Shown in pieces: positions 1-9,778 of a DNA stretch of 64,000 bases. The stretch's first letter is position 1; every line of letters begins with the position of its first letter. Location of the stretch: assembly GCF_030268965.1 (NCBI RefSeq), contig NZ_BSSE01000007.1, forward strand, positions 186,001 to 250,000, written 5' to 3'. The notes under the pieces were generated by a model. It had not been told where the DNA came from, ran no database searches, and was given only the letters and a program-made list of their open reading frames with translations. Source of the DNA: Microtetraspora sp. NBRC 16547. Lineage in GTDB: Bacteria > Actinomycetota > Actinomycetes > Streptosporangiales > Streptosporangiaceae. A program made the translations under genes and the position numbers.

Positions 1-1
1 A

Positions 2-589
2 CGTATCGGCATCGGCCTGGAGCTCGACTCGACACATCTCAAGATCCTTGAGGTGCTCAGGGAGAACGGCCGGATCTCCGTGGCCGCGCTCGCCGAGCGC
101 GTGGGCATCTCCCGCGCGAACGCCTACACCCGGTTCGAGGCCCTGCGCGCCGACGGGGCGATCAAGGGCTTCACCGCCGAGATCGACCACGTCCGCGCGG
201 GTCTGGGCATCACCGCGCTGGTCTTCGTCACCGTACGGCAGCAGATGTGGCGGCAGTTCCGCGCCCAGCTCGCCCAGATGCCCGAGGTGGAATACTGCGC
301 GATCACCACGGGCCAGCACGACGCGATGATCCAGGTGCGGATGGCGGACGTGGCGGCCGTGCACTCCCTGGTGACCGAGCGGCTGGCGAACATTCCAGCG
401 GTCAAGGCCACCGAGACCGTCTTCATCCTCGACGAGGTGATCAAGCGGCCGTACATCCTGCCGACCGACAGCAGGCCCGCCGCCCGCAGGCCCGCCGCCG
501 AGGCATCGGGTGACGGGGTCCCGCTGGGCAAGATGCGGTTCGAAGGGGTCTCCGAAAGCCGGGCCGGCCTGCAGCGGGACCAGGGGTGA
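2..589 (+). CDS. Lrp/AsnC-family transcriptional regulator (5' partial)
   Basis: The frame is open at the left edge, so the true start lies outside the window; about 195 residues are visible. A winged helix-turn-helix of the Lrp type (LKILEVLRENGRISVAALAE, then RVGISRANAYTRFEALRADG) is followed by an RAM/AsnC ligand-binding domain (ALVFVTV; EYCAITTGQHDAMIQVRM). Lrp/AsnC proteins bind DNA as dimers or octamers and respond to amino acids or related small molecules. The likely target, a neighbouring catabolic or transport gene, is not in view. The C-terminal tail after DEVIKRPYILPTDS is Ala/Arg/Pro rich and unlike the family. It is convergent with the small gene at 654-998, with a long palindrome between them. 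Confidence 0.85.
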   Translation, partial: RIGIGLELDSTHLKILEVLRENGRISVAALAERVGISRANAYTRFEALRADGAIKGFTAEIDHVRAGLGITALVFVTVRQQMWRQFRAQLAQMPEVEYCAITTGQHDAMIQVRMADVAAVHSLVTERLANIPAVKATETVFILDEVIKRPYILPTDSRPAARRPAAEASGDGVPLGKMRFEGVSESRAGLQRDQG

Positions 590-596
590 TGACGTG

Positions 597-630
597 CTGT
601 CGACATCATTGTCGACAATGATGTCGACAG
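597..630. repeat. 34-bp perfect palindrome with three phased TGTCGACA cores
   Basis: Both strands read identically across 34 bp. Inside it the octamer TGTCGACA occurs at 598, 610 and 622, exactly 12 bp apart, and the middle copy is extended to TTGTCGACAA. The palindrome lies between convergent genes, just after the Lrp stop. It could fold as a bidirectional terminator hairpin, although no T-tract follows. It could instead be a multimeric operator, since the core resembles GntR-type sites. Confidence 0.8.
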
Positions 631-653
631 GGATGATGACGCCGGGCGTCGGC

Positions 654-998
654 TCAGGAGACCTCGGCGCAGACGCTGACGTGCGTCGTGTCGTCTCCCT
701 CGAACTGGAACTCCTCGATCAGGTGCAGCCGCCCGTCGGGCCGCGTCTCGATGCGGCTGGTGCTCCTCCCGCCGGCCCGGCCGCCCTTCTTGAGCTGGTG
801 GATGTAGGTGATCTCCAGGCGGTCGTCCTCCCGGGTACCCACGAAATGCCCGTGCACCACCGTGTCGCCGACGTAGCTGCCCCAGACGATGCCGTCCTCC
901 TCCGTGTAGACGAACTCGGTCGGCCCGTCCGGGTCCACCTCGCTCGCGGTGGAGCTGACCATCACGAACTTGCGGCCGTTGAGATTTCTGTCGTCCAT
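654..998 (-). CDS. Small conserved protein of the 'N-acetylglutamate synthase-like' misnamed family
   Basis: A 114-residue protein starting MDDRNLNGRKF; upstream in-frame codons lack family similarity, so the ATG at 998 is preferred. The pattern (LNGRKF, then TEFVYTEEDGIVWGSYVGD, VVHGHFVGT, and a closing IEEFQFEG) matches a family of roughly 110-residue beta-rich proteins. Databases often call these N-acetylglutamate synthase without biochemical support. No catalytic residues, signal peptide or membrane segment is evident. Function is unknown. It is convergent with the Lrp gene and divergent from the oxidoreductase remnant. Confidence 0.6.
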   Translation of the reverse strand: MDDRNLNGRKFVMVSSTASEVDPDGPTEFVYTEEDGIVWGSYVGDTVVHGHFVGTREDDRLEITYIHQLKKGGRAGGRSTSRIETRPDGRLHLIEEFQFEGDDTTHVSVCAEVS

Positions 999-1129
999 GA
1001 CCCCGCATCGTGCCGATCCGTCCGGAGTTCGCAATCGATGCTGGACGTTTCGCCGGCCGGATGCCCCTGGCAGCCGTCTTCCGTCCAGCTGGCCGTGACC
1101 TCCCTCAGAAGGACGCAGACACGCGAGCG

Positions 1130-1645
1130 ATGGAGTCGTCGTACAGCCACATCCAGCTCGCCGAGGGGCTGGCCGGCGACTTCACCGCCTGGACCGACGA
1201 TCCGGTCAGCTACGCCGACGAGCGGTGGCAGGTCCCGCCGAGCCGCGTCTTCCCCAAACCGCCCGGCGGGATGCCGGTCTACCTCGCCGGTTTCGCTCCA
1301 AGCGCACTTGAGCGCGTCGGTCGCCGGGCCGACGGCTGGCTCGGCGTCGCCCTGCCGCTCCCGGTCCTGACCGGGATGTGGGCCGCGATCCGCCGGGCCG
1401 CGGAGGACGCGGGACGTGATCCCGCCGCGCTCCGCATGGTTCTGCGGGCCAACCCGAAGGTCACCGCCGCGCCCGCGCCGGAGGCGGACGTCCCCGACTC
1501 GGGTACGGTCACGCAGATCGCGGGCTATCTGGCCGCCGCGGCCGAGGCGGGCGCGGACGAGATCCTGCTCGATCTCCAGCTCACCGCGCGGGACGACGAC
1601 CACCTGCTCGACCTCGCCCGGGCGTTCCGCGCGGCACTCTCCTGA
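1130..1645 (+). pseudogene. Truncated LLM-class (luciferase-like) flavin/F420 oxidoreductase, N-terminal half missing
   Basis: The reading frame encodes the C-terminal half of a luciferase-like monooxygenase. FTAWTDDPVSYADERWQVPP is followed by PVYLAGFAPSALERVGRRAD and a final repeat-like helix-strand (EAGADEILLDLQL). Family members are about 280-300 residues; here the first half of the TIM barrel is absent. The sequence just upstream (1010-1130) is open but shows no family match. A flavin-binding barrel without its N-terminal half is unlikely to work, so this is called a remnant. A genuine short paralogue cannot be excluded. Confidence 0.6.
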
Positions 1646-1729
1646 CCATGGACTTCAGGGCCTGACGATCGGTTTCGCGTGTGACTCAATGAAGGAAAGT
1701 TACAGAAGCTTCACGTCTTGTGGAGATAA

Positions 1730-1758
1730 TTGACGTCATCGCTGCTTCACCATAAAGT
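1730..1758 (+). promoter_or_regulatory. Predicted sigma-70-type promoter of the ABC importer operon
   Basis: TTGACG at 1730-1735 and TAAAGT at 1753-1758 are separated by exactly 17 bp, inside an unusually AT-rich stretch ahead of the lipoprotein gene at 1814. Candidate regulator sites flank it: GAAAGTTAC at 1695-1703 and the inverted repeat GGAAAAAGTTCC at 1761-1772, just downstream of the -10, where a repressor would block initiation. Confidence 0.5.
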
Positions 1759-1813
1759 CCGGAAAAAGTTCCCTCTGTCCAGCCTCGATATATAGACCCC
1801 CACGGAGCGGTCC

Positions 1814-3625
1814 ATGAAGCGTGTAGCAGCGGTTGTGTCGTTGCTCAGCCTTGCCGCCGTCACTGTGACGGCGTGCAGCAGCACCAGTACGGGTGGAAGT
1901 TCAGCCGGTGGCGGCGTCTTCACCACCATCGACGGCTTCAAGCCGGGTCTCGACGTCAACGGGCCGATCAACCCGTGGAACCCCAAGGGCAACATGTTCC
2001 AGGGGTACAACGCGATGAAGCTCGGGTGGAAGAAGAACCACCTGACCGACCCGAACCAGTTCTATCCCGGCATCGCCGCGAGCTGGGAGATCGCGCCCGA
2101 CAACTCCTCGATCACGCTGCACCTGCAGCCGAACAACAAGTGGTCCGACGGCACGCCCGTCACCGCCGAGGATGTCAAGCTCTCCATCGCCCTCGCGTAC
2201 ACGCAGGGCAGCACGGCCTTCTCCGTCGACCCCGGAGCCGCGGGCGCGGCCTCCGACGTGGAGATCATCGACGACCACACGGTCAAGATCTCTCAGGACA
2301 TGAGCAACCCCAGTGTCACGTTCGTCCGTGGCGTAATGGACAGCTTCGTCGTCCCGGCCCACATCTGGAAGGACGCGGTCCCCGCCAACTTCTGGGACAC
2401 CCTCAAGGCCGCCCGCGGTGAGGGCGCCGAGGCCGAGAAGGCCCGCGCCGAGATCACCGCCCAGGCGGACAAGGTGCTCGCCTTCGCGCCGGCCAAGGAC
2501 GTCTCCGCCGGGCCGTTCACCCTGGAGCGGATGAACCCGGGCGAGGCACTTCTCGTCAAGAACAAGAACTTCTACAACGCCGCCAACGTCGGCCCCGACC
2601 AGGTCAAGCTGCTCAACTACACGGGTAACGAGCAGATTTGGAACTACCTGATTTCGGGTAAGCTCGACAATGCGCCGTTCACCGCGGTGCCGGCCGACGT
2701 GATGAAGCGGATCGGCCAGACGCCTGGAAACGCGGTCGTCAAGGGCTTCTCGCCCGTCTCGGTCGCGATGGCGTTCAACCAGTCCAAGAAGCCCTACGAC
2801 AACGTCCACGTGCGCAGGGGCCTCGCCTACCTCATCAACCGGGACGAGATCACCAAGATCGCCTCTCCCGAGGGCGGCACCCCCGCGCTGACCACCACGG
2901 GCATCCACCAGAAGCCCGCGGAGGCGTGGCTGGGCTCCGAACTGAGCGAGCTCGAGCCGTACAAGCTCGACGTGGCCAAGGCGGAGAAGGAGTTCAAGGA
3001 AGCCGGTCTGAAGAAGACCGGCGGCAAGTGGACGCTTCCTGACGGGAAGCCGTGGAAGTTCACGATCAACGTGCCCGCGCCGTTCTCCGACTGGGTGTCC
3101 GCGGCCAAGGCCGTGACCAGCCAGCTCAACGAGGCGGGCGTCAGCGCCGAGGTGCTCACCAGCGCCGACTACCCGCTCTACCTTTCGGAGCTGGCGGCGG
3201 GCAAGTACGACGTCGGCTTCTGGCTCGTGGCCCTCGGCCCCGCGCCGTACAACATCTACCAGCGCCTCTACGGCGCCTCCAACGGTTGGTCCATCCTCGG
3301 CGGCAAGATCAAGCACTCTGCCCCGGGCAAGGACGGCAACTGGATGGGCAGCCCCGAGACGATCGATGTCAAGGGCGTCGGGAAGGTCAACCCCGGCGAG
3401 CTCACCGGCAAGCTGAACACCGCTCCCGAGTCCGAGCAGAAGGCGATCATCAGCCAGCTCGCCAAGGCGGCCAACCAGGACCTGCCCGTTATCCAGCTGT
3501 GGGACTACGTCAACACGCAGTTCATCAACACGAACCGGTTCACCGGTTTCCCGGAGAACGAGAGCGACCTGCTCCGGGAGACCTCCGGTGTGTGGATCCA
3601 GCTCGGAATGATCAAGAAGAAGTAG
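1814..3625 (+). CDS. ABC transporter substrate-binding lipoprotein, SBP family 5 (peptide/muropeptide type)
   Basis: A 603-residue extracytoplasmic solute receptor. The N-terminus has a lipoprotein signal: MKR, a hydrophobic stretch, then the lipobox VTAC with Cys at about 21, followed by a Ser/Gly/Thr linker. The body follows family 5 (DppA/OppA/MppA-like): NNKWSDGTPVTAEDVKLSIAL near residue 110, VRRGLAYLINRDEI around 340, and a late LPVIQLWDYVN. This family binds oligopeptides, some oligosaccharides and, in MppA, murein tripeptide. It heads a five-gene importer (two permeases, two ATPases) with a 4-nt gap to the first permease. The muropeptide enzymes downstream make cell-wall fragments the likely cargo; that is inference from context. 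Confidence 0.88.
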   Translation: MKRVAAVVSLLSLAAVTVTACSSTSTGGSSAGGGVFTTIDGFKPGLDVNGPINPWNPKGNMFQGYNAMKLGWKKNHLTDPNQFYPGIAASWEIAPDNSSITLHLQPNNKWSDGTPVTAEDVKLSIALAYTQGSTAFSVDPGAAGAASDVEIIDDHTVKISQDMSNPSVTFVRGVMDSFVVPAHIWKDAVPANFWDTLKAARGEGAEAEKARAEITAQADKVLAFAPAKDVSAGPFTLERMNPGEALLVKNKNFYNAANVGPDQVKLLNYTGNEQIWNYLISGKLDNAPFTAVPADVMKRIGQTPGNAVVKGFSPVSVAMAFNQSKKPYDNVHVRRGLAYLINRDEITKIASPEGGTPALTTTGIHQKPAEAWLGSELSELEPYKLDVAKAEKEFKEAGLKKTGGKWTLPDGKPWKFTINVPAPFSDWVSAAKAVTSQLNEAGVSAEVLTSADYPLYLSELAAGKYDVGFWLVALGPAPYNIYQRLYGASNGWSILGGKIKHSAPGKDGNWMGSPETIDVKGVGKVNPGELTGKLNTAPESEQKAIISQLAKAANQDLPVIQLWDYVNTQFINTNRFTGFPENESDLLRETSGVWIQLGMIKKK

Positions 3626-3629
3626 GTTC

Positions 3630-4670
3630 ATGACGCTCATCGGGGTCCCGGGACGTTCCGGGGTAATCGCTGTCGCACGACGACTCGCGGGCCACCTGGC
3701 CCGCGGGCTCGTCATGATCCTGGTGGTCACCACGATCAGCTTCCTGATCATCAGGAACATTCCCGGTGACCCCATGGCGGCCAAGTACGAGAAGCTCGTC
3801 GAGCAGGGCATGTCGCCCGAGGCGGCCCAGCAGGCGGTCAACGTTCTGTACGGCTTCATGCCGACGGGCAGCATGTGGGAGCAGTACCTCGACTACATGA
3901 AGGGGCTGGCCCGGTTCGACCTCGGCCAGTCGCTGAACGTGCCGGGCACCGGCGTGGGGACTGTGCTCATGTCCGCGGCCAAGTGGACGCTGATCCCGGT
4001 GCTCGCCGGGACCCTGCTGAGCTTCCTGGTCGGCATCATCCTCGGGGTCTACGCCGCGATCAAGCGCCAGAGCAAGGTCGGCGACCTGCTCGCGATCTCC
4101 GGATCGCTGCTGCACGGCCTGCCGCAGTACGTGCTGGCGCTGCTGCTCGCGGCGATCTTCACCACGCTGATCCCCATCCTCCCCGCGGGAGGAACCGCCG
4201 ACATCATGTTCGAGCCGGGCTTCAACGCCGGCTACATCGGCTCGCTGATCCAGCACGCCACGCTGCCCGTCGTGACGTACGCGCTGTCCAGCTACGGCGG
4301 TTGGATCCTGGCCATGAAGTCCAGCGTGGTCACCGTGCTCGGCGACGACTTCATCCTCGCCGCCGAACTGCGCGGGATGAAGCGCTCGATCATCTTCAGG
4401 TACATCGCGCGCAACGCGATCCTGCCGCTCTTCACGATCCTCGCGCTGTCGCTCGGCATGCTGTTCGGCGGGGCCATCTTCATCGAGCGGATCTTCAACT
4501 ATCCGGGTCTCGGGCTGATGCTCATCGACAGCATCACCGGACGCGACTACGCCCTCATGGGCGGCGCGTTCCTGCTCATCACGGTTGCGATCATCATCGC
4601 GAACATCGCGGCCGACCTGCTGTACACCGTCATCGACCCCCGGGTCAGAAGCGGAGGTGAGGCGGCATGA
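3630..4670 (+). CDS. ABC importer permease 1 (DppB/OppB type)
   Basis: A 346-residue inner-membrane permease with about six transmembrane segments. The first (GLVMILVVTTISFLIIRNIP) is followed by a long external loop, as in DppB-type proteins. The EAA-like coupling loop is visible as ILAAELRGMKRSIIFRYIAR near residues 245-265, followed by NAILPLFTILALSLGMLFGGAIFIERIFNYPGLG, the hallmark of the B-type subunit. It follows the receptor by 4 nt and overlaps the next permease by an ATGA junction, so translation is coupled. Confidence 0.9.
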   Translation: MTLIGVPGRSGVIAVARRLAGHLARGLVMILVVTTISFLIIRNIPGDPMAAKYEKLVEQGMSPEAAQQAVNVLYGFMPTGSMWEQYLDYMKGLARFDLGQSLNVPGTGVGTVLMSAAKWTLIPVLAGTLLSFLVGIILGVYAAIKRQSKVGDLLAISGSLLHGLPQYVLALLLAAIFTTLIPILPAGGTADIMFEPGFNAGYIGSLIQHATLPVVTYALSSYGGWILAMKSSVVTVLGDDFILAAELRGMKRSIIFRYIARNAILPLFTILALSLGMLFGGAIFIERIFNYPGLGLMLIDSITGRDYALMGGAFLLITVAIIIANIAADLLYTVIDPRVRSGGEAA

Positions 4671-5575
4671 CCGCGACGACGATCATGCCGGAGGCGCGCA
4701 GCGCCTCGGCGACCCTGCGCCGCAACTTCTGGCGCGGCGTCTGGCGGGTCATGAAGCGCAAGCCCAGCCGGATGGCCGGCGTGGTCATCATGGCCGGGTT
4801 CGCCTTCATGGGCGTCTTCGGGCCGATGTTCTACCCGGAACATCTGCCGCGTGACACGTCGGCGCTCTACGCGCCGCCGAGCTGGGCGCACCCGTTCGGC
4901 ACCGACTTCGAGGGCACCGACGTGCTCGCCCTCGTCATCACCGGATCGCGCTACGTCCTGCTGACCGGCCTGGTCACCGCGGTGATCACGGTCGTGCTCG
5001 GCGCGGGCATCGGGCTGTTCGCCGGGTTCAGGCGCGGACGCTGGGACAGCGTCCTCATGCGGATCACCGACATGAAGCTGACGATCCCCGGCCTGCCGCT
5101 GATGCTGGTGCTGTCCACGATCTGGAAGTTCACCAGCGCCATCGAGATGGGCCTCGTGCTCGGCCTGCTCGGCTGGGGCGGCGTGGCCCGCGCCGTGCGC
5201 TCCCAGACCCTCTCCCTGCGCGAGCGCGGGTTCGTGGAGGCCGCCAGGGGACTCGGTCTGTCCACGCCGCACATCATCGGCAGGGAACTGCTGCCCAGCA
5301 TGGCCCCGTACATCGCGATGAACATGCTCATCGCGGTCACCGGAGCCGTGTACGCGCAGGTGGGCCTCTTCTTCCTCGGCGTCCTGCCGTTCGAGGCCAA
5401 CAACTGGGGCGTGATGCTCAACCTCGCCGTGTTCGGGGGCGGCGCGCTGACCACGACCGCGGCCCTGCCGTACCTTCTGGCGCCGCTGCTGGCGATCCTG
5501 TTGCTCACCCTGGGCATCGTGCTCGTCGTCGACGCCATGGACGAGATCTTCAACCCCCGTCTGCGTGAGGAGTGA
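4667..5575 (+). CDS. ABC importer permease 2 (DppC/OppC type)
   Basis: A 302-residue membrane protein and the C-type partner of the preceding permease. Seen are an N-terminal segment (MAGVVIMAGFAFMGVFGPMF), the HPFGTDFEGTDVLALVITGS motif typical of OppC/DppC, and a coupling loop FVEAARGLGLSTPHIIGREL near residue 190. A C-terminal segment ends LTLGIVLVVDAMDEIFNPRLR, the standard family ending. ATGA overlap with the upstream permease; the next gene begins 4 nt after the stop behind a GAGGAG ribosome site. Confidence 0.9.
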   Translation: MTATTIMPEARSASATLRRNFWRGVWRVMKRKPSRMAGVVIMAGFAFMGVFGPMFYPEHLPRDTSALYAPPSWAHPFGTDFEGTDVLALVITGSRYVLLTGLVTAVITVVLGAGIGLFAGFRRGRWDSVLMRITDMKLTIPGLPLMLVLSTIWKFTSAIEMGLVLGLLGWGGVARAVRSQTLSLRERGFVEAARGLGLSTPHIIGRELLPSMAPYIAMNMLIAVTGAVYAQVGLFFLGVLPFEANNWGVMLNLAVFGGGALTTTAALPYLLAPLLAILLLTLGIVLVVDAMDEIFNPRLREE

Positions 5576-5578
5576 CCG

Positions 5579-6618
5579 GTGTCCGTGACTTCTGACAAGA
5601 GGGCGCCGGGCGTCCGCATCAGTGACCTGTCCGTCGTCTACCGCACCGGCGCGGGCGAGCTACCCGCCGTCCGGGGCGTCGACCTCGAGCTCGAACCCGG
5701 GACGATCACCGGCGTGGTCGGCGAGTCCGGCTCCGGCAAGTCCACCCTGGCGCTGTCGATGCTCAACGCGGTGCAGCCGCCCGGCCGGATCAGGTCGGGA
5801 AGCGTGGAGATCGACGGCCTCGGCGACGTCGTGACCCTGGGCGGCGACGACCTGCGCAAGACGCGCGGCCGGCACGTCGGCTACGTCTTCCAGGCCGCGC
5901 AGAACTCGCTCAACCCGCTCAAGACGGTCGGCAAGCAGCTCCTCGACCTGGGCCGCTCGCACGATGTTGACGACCTGCCCGGCCTGGTCAAGGAGGCGCG
6001 GAGCCTCCTCGACCGGATGGGTTTGGACGGGGCACGGGTTCTCGACTCCTACCAGCACGAGCTGTCCGGCGGCATGCGCCAGCGCGTCGGCATCATGCTC
6101 GCGCTGGTGCTCAACGCCCACGTCGTCGTCCTGGACGAGCCCACCACGGCGCTCGACATGATCACCCAGGCGACCATCCTGCGGATCATCCGCGAGGTCC
6201 ACGAGGAGCGCGGCCTCACCACGCTCGTCATCACCCACGACCTCGGCGTCGTCGCCGAGATCGCCGACCGGCTCGCCGTCATGTACGGCGGTCGCCTGGT
6301 CGAGCAGGGCCCGACCAGGGAGGTGCTGGGCGCGCCCAAGCACCCGTACACACAGGGCCTGCTCCAGGCGATCCCGCGCCTGGTCGGCGACATCGACGAG
6401 GCCAGGGCGCTGCCCGGCCGCCCGCCGACGCTGGGCACCATCCCGCCCGACGGGTGCGTGTTCCGCGAGCGCTGCGCCGTCCGCATGGACGTGTGCGAGA
6501 CCGGCGAGCCGCCCGTCCTCACCATCGGACCGCGCGTGGTGGCCTGCCACACGGCGGCCGGCGACGGGGAGCAGAAGGAGACCGTCACGACGGGACCCAC
6601 GAGAGGGGAGGAGCAGGC

Positions 6619-6622
<4 letters not shown>
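5579..6622 (+). CDS. ABC importer ATP-binding protein 1 (DppD/OppD type)
   Basis: A 347-residue ATPase that powers the importer from the cytoplasmic side. Walker A is GESGSGKST (about residue 48), the Q-loop lies in GYVFQAAQNSLNPL, the ABC signature is LSGGMRQR, Walker B is VVVLDEPTTALD and the switch His is in VITHDL. The C-terminal oligopeptide-type extension is present (HPYTQGLLQAIP, then CVFRERCAVRMDVC, the Cys cluster of Dpp/Opp ATPases). The GTG start at 5579 has GAGGAG six bases upstream. The stop overlaps the ATG of the second ATPase. Confidence 0.92.
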
Positions 6623-7625
<1,003 letters not shown>

Positions 7626-7629
<4 letters not shown>

Positions 7630-8537
7630 CCGCCGCCAAGGGGCTCACCGGGGACGCCGCCCGGCAGGTCGCCGCAGGGATCCGCGAGGCGTCCGGAGAG
7701 ATCGAGGCGCTCGGCGAGCTCGCCGCGGCGGCGCTCACCCTCGACGCCGCCGACGCGCCGCTGCTGGTCGCCCGGCTCGCCACGCCGCCGGCGGACCGCC
7801 GCTGGACCGCGCTGGCGACGGACGGCCTCGACGGGGTCGTCCTCACCTCCGTGTCCACGCGCGACCCCAGCGTCGGCCACCTCGATCTGCTCGCCGTACA
7901 TCCGGACGCCCGGGGCGAGGGACGCGGGCGGGCGCTGGTCGCGGCGGCCGAGGAGTGGCTGCGAGCCGAAGGCGTCACGACCGTGCGCGTCGCCGGCAAC
8001 CCGCCTGCCTACGCCTGGCCGGGCATCGACGTGCGCTACACCCCTGCCGCCTGCCTGGTCGAGTCGCTCGGCTACGAGCGGGAGGGCGTCGCCTGGAACA
8101 TGACCGCCGACCTGTCCTGCGGTCACTCCACGGCGGACGACGTCGAACGGCTGGCCGCCAAGGGCGTCGCCATACACGCGGCGGAGCCGGGCGACCGGGC
8201 CGCGGTGACGGCGTTCGTCCGCGAGGAGTGGAACGAGAGCTGGGCGTGGGAGGCCGAGCAGGCCACCGGCTGCCACTACGCCACCCGCGACGGGGAGATC
8301 ATCGGATTCGCCGCCTGGGGGGCCAGGCCCGCCTGGTTCGGCCCGATGGGCACCGCACCCGCCGCGCGCGGGCTCGGCGTCGGCGGCGTGCTGCTGCGTC
8401 GCTGCCTGGCCGAGATGCACGCGGCGGGCCTGTCGAGCGCGCAGATCTCCTGGGTGGGGCCGCTCCGGTTCTACTCCGGCGCGGTCGGTGCGCGGGCGGA
8501 GCGTGTCTTCTGGCTCTACCGGCGGGACCTGCGGTGA
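7626..8537 (+). CDS. Tandem GNAT N-acetyltransferase, possibly GlmA-like (glucosamine/glucosaminide)
   Basis: A 303-residue protein beginning GTG in a GTGA overlap with the ABC ATPase, so it is the sixth gene of the importer operon. It holds two GNAT folds. The first has LDLLAVHPDARGEGRGRALVAAAE (acetyl-CoA loop, residues about 80-105). The second has MGTAPAARGLGVGGVLLRRCL (about 240-260). Tandem GNATs acetylate amines. Clostridium acetobutylicum GlmA, a two-domain GNAT encoded beside the MurNAc/GlcNAc kinase MurK, re-acetylates glucosamine from the wall. The operon context suggests the same role here, but substrate assignment is inference. It is convergent with namZ, only 10 bp away. Confidence 0.75.
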
Positions 8538-8547
8538 CGGCCGGATG

Positions 8548-9711
8548 TCACGGGTAGAGCAGCTTCCCGCCGGACAGCCAGGCCTCCGGGTGGCAGGGGG
8601 AGGGGCACAGGTCGCGGGGGTCCGCCCCCGCGTCCAGCCGCTCGCGCAGCGACGGGGAGCCCCACAGCAGGTCCATGAAGTGCTGCCCGCCCGTGGTATC
8701 CGTTTCGGTGGCGTCGGCTGTGGTCCAGGCGAACCCTTCGGGGTGCTGCGAGTGGTAGACGTGCAGCATCGACACCCCGGTCAGCACCGGCTGGAAGGCC
8801 ACCGGGTCGTGCACGTGCAGCTGGACCCCGCGTACCGCCGTTCCCGCGTGCTTGCCGAAGGCCGGGGTGAACCAGGTGTCGCGGAACCGCACGCCGGGCA
8901 ACCCGAGACGGTTCAGCTCCGCGGCGAACCGGGCGTCGAGGCCGGGTGCGCCGACCAGCTCGAACGGCCGGGTGGTGCCCCGGCCCTCGGACGCGGTCGT
9001 GCCCTCGAACAGGCCGGTCCCCGGGTAGGCCAGCGCCGTCTCCGTGGTCGGCATGTTCACCGACGGCATGATCCAGGGCAGGCCGGTGTCCGCGAAGCGC
9101 ATGTGCCGCCGCCAGCCCTCGTTCACGATCACGGTCAGATCCACGCCGATCGACTCGTTGAGGAGGAGCGCCAGCTCGCCGATGGTCAGGCCGTGCCGTA
9201 CCGGGATGGCCGCCCGGCCCACGAAGCTGGCGCAGGCGGGGTCGAGCAGCGGCCCCTCGGCGCGGGTGCCGCCGAGCGGGTTGGGCCGGTCCAGCACCGC
9301 GAAGCGCAGCCCCAGCCGGGCCGCCGACTTCATGAGGTCGTGCATCGTCCACACGAAGGTGTAGAAGCGCGTCCCCACGTCGGCGATGTCGAAGACCAGC
9401 GTGTCCACGCCCGACGACGCCACCAGCGCGTCCAGGGCGTCGCCGTGCCTGCCGTACGTGTCGAGGACCGGGAGCCCGGTCGCCGGGTCACGGCCCGAGT
9501 CCTCGCTGAAGCCCGCCTGCGCCGTGCCGCGGATCCCGTGCTCGGGACCGAACAGGGCGGTCAGCGGCACACCCGCCGCCCGCAGCGCCGTGGCGGTCGG
9601 GGTCAGATCGGGAAGAACCCCGGTGGGGTTGGTGACGAGGCCGATCCGGCCTCCTCGCAGGAGATCGGGATCGGCCGCGAGCCGCTCGGCACCGGTTCGT
9701 ACATGTGACAT
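8548..9711 (-). CDS. namZ: NamZ-type exo-beta-N-acetylmuramidase (DUF1343), apparently cytoplasmic
   Basis: A 387-residue DUF1343 protein. Family motifs are complete: LFGPEHGIRG, VDTLVFDIADVGTRFYTFVW, FAVLDRPNPLGG, MPSVNMPTTETALAYPGTGLFEGT and SEGRGTTRPFELVGAP. Bacillus subtilis NamZ (YbbC) removes non-reducing terminal MurNAc from wall glycan and founds GH171. The start at MSHVRTGAERL (9711) has GGAG upstream; the longer open frame lacks a ribosome site. No signal peptide is seen, unlike the secreted Bacillus enzyme, which suggests it acts on imported fragments. It is divergent from murQ across a 67-bp AT-rich promoter region. Confidence 0.88.
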   Translation of the reverse strand: MSHVRTGAERLAADPDLLRGGRIGLVTNPTGVLPDLTPTATALRAAGVPLTALFGPEHGIRGTAQAGFSEDSGRDPATGLPVLDTYGRHGDALDALVASSGVDTLVFDIADVGTRFYTFVWTMHDLMKSAARLGLRFAVLDRPNPLGGTRAEGPLLDPACASFVGRAAIPVRHGLTIGELALLLNESIGVDLTVIVNEGWRRHMRFADTGLPWIMPSVNMPTTETALAYPGTGLFEGTTASEGRGTTRPFELVGAPGLDARFAAELNRLGLPGVRFRDTWFTPAFGKHAGTAVRGVQLHVHDPVAFQPVLTGVSMLHVYHSQHPEGFAWTTADATETDTTGGQHFMDLLWGSPSLRERLDAGADPRDLCPSPCHPEAWLSGGKLLYP

Positions 9712-9778
9712 GATCCCATTCTCCGAAGAATTTTTGCATAATGGAACCATCCGGTGAAAATTAGCGACATGGAACGAG
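9712..9778. promoter_or_regulatory. Divergent namZ/murQ promoter region with candidate MurR sites
   Basis: A short AT-rich region between divergent starts. It contains GAAAATTAG at 9756-9764, which fits the loose consensus GAARNTTA shared by all four promoter regions of the salvage locus. An imperfect inverted repeat GAAGAATTTTTGC lies at 9725-9737. This is a plausible site for the RpiR-type regulator, but no -35/-10 pair was clear. Confidence 0.35.

Noticed and set aside
1901-3874. Long antisense open frame opposite the binding-protein gene
   Set aside because: High-GC DNA leaves antisense frames open by default; the plus strand encodes a well-defined SBP family 5 protein with signal peptide, and the minus frame has no family motif.
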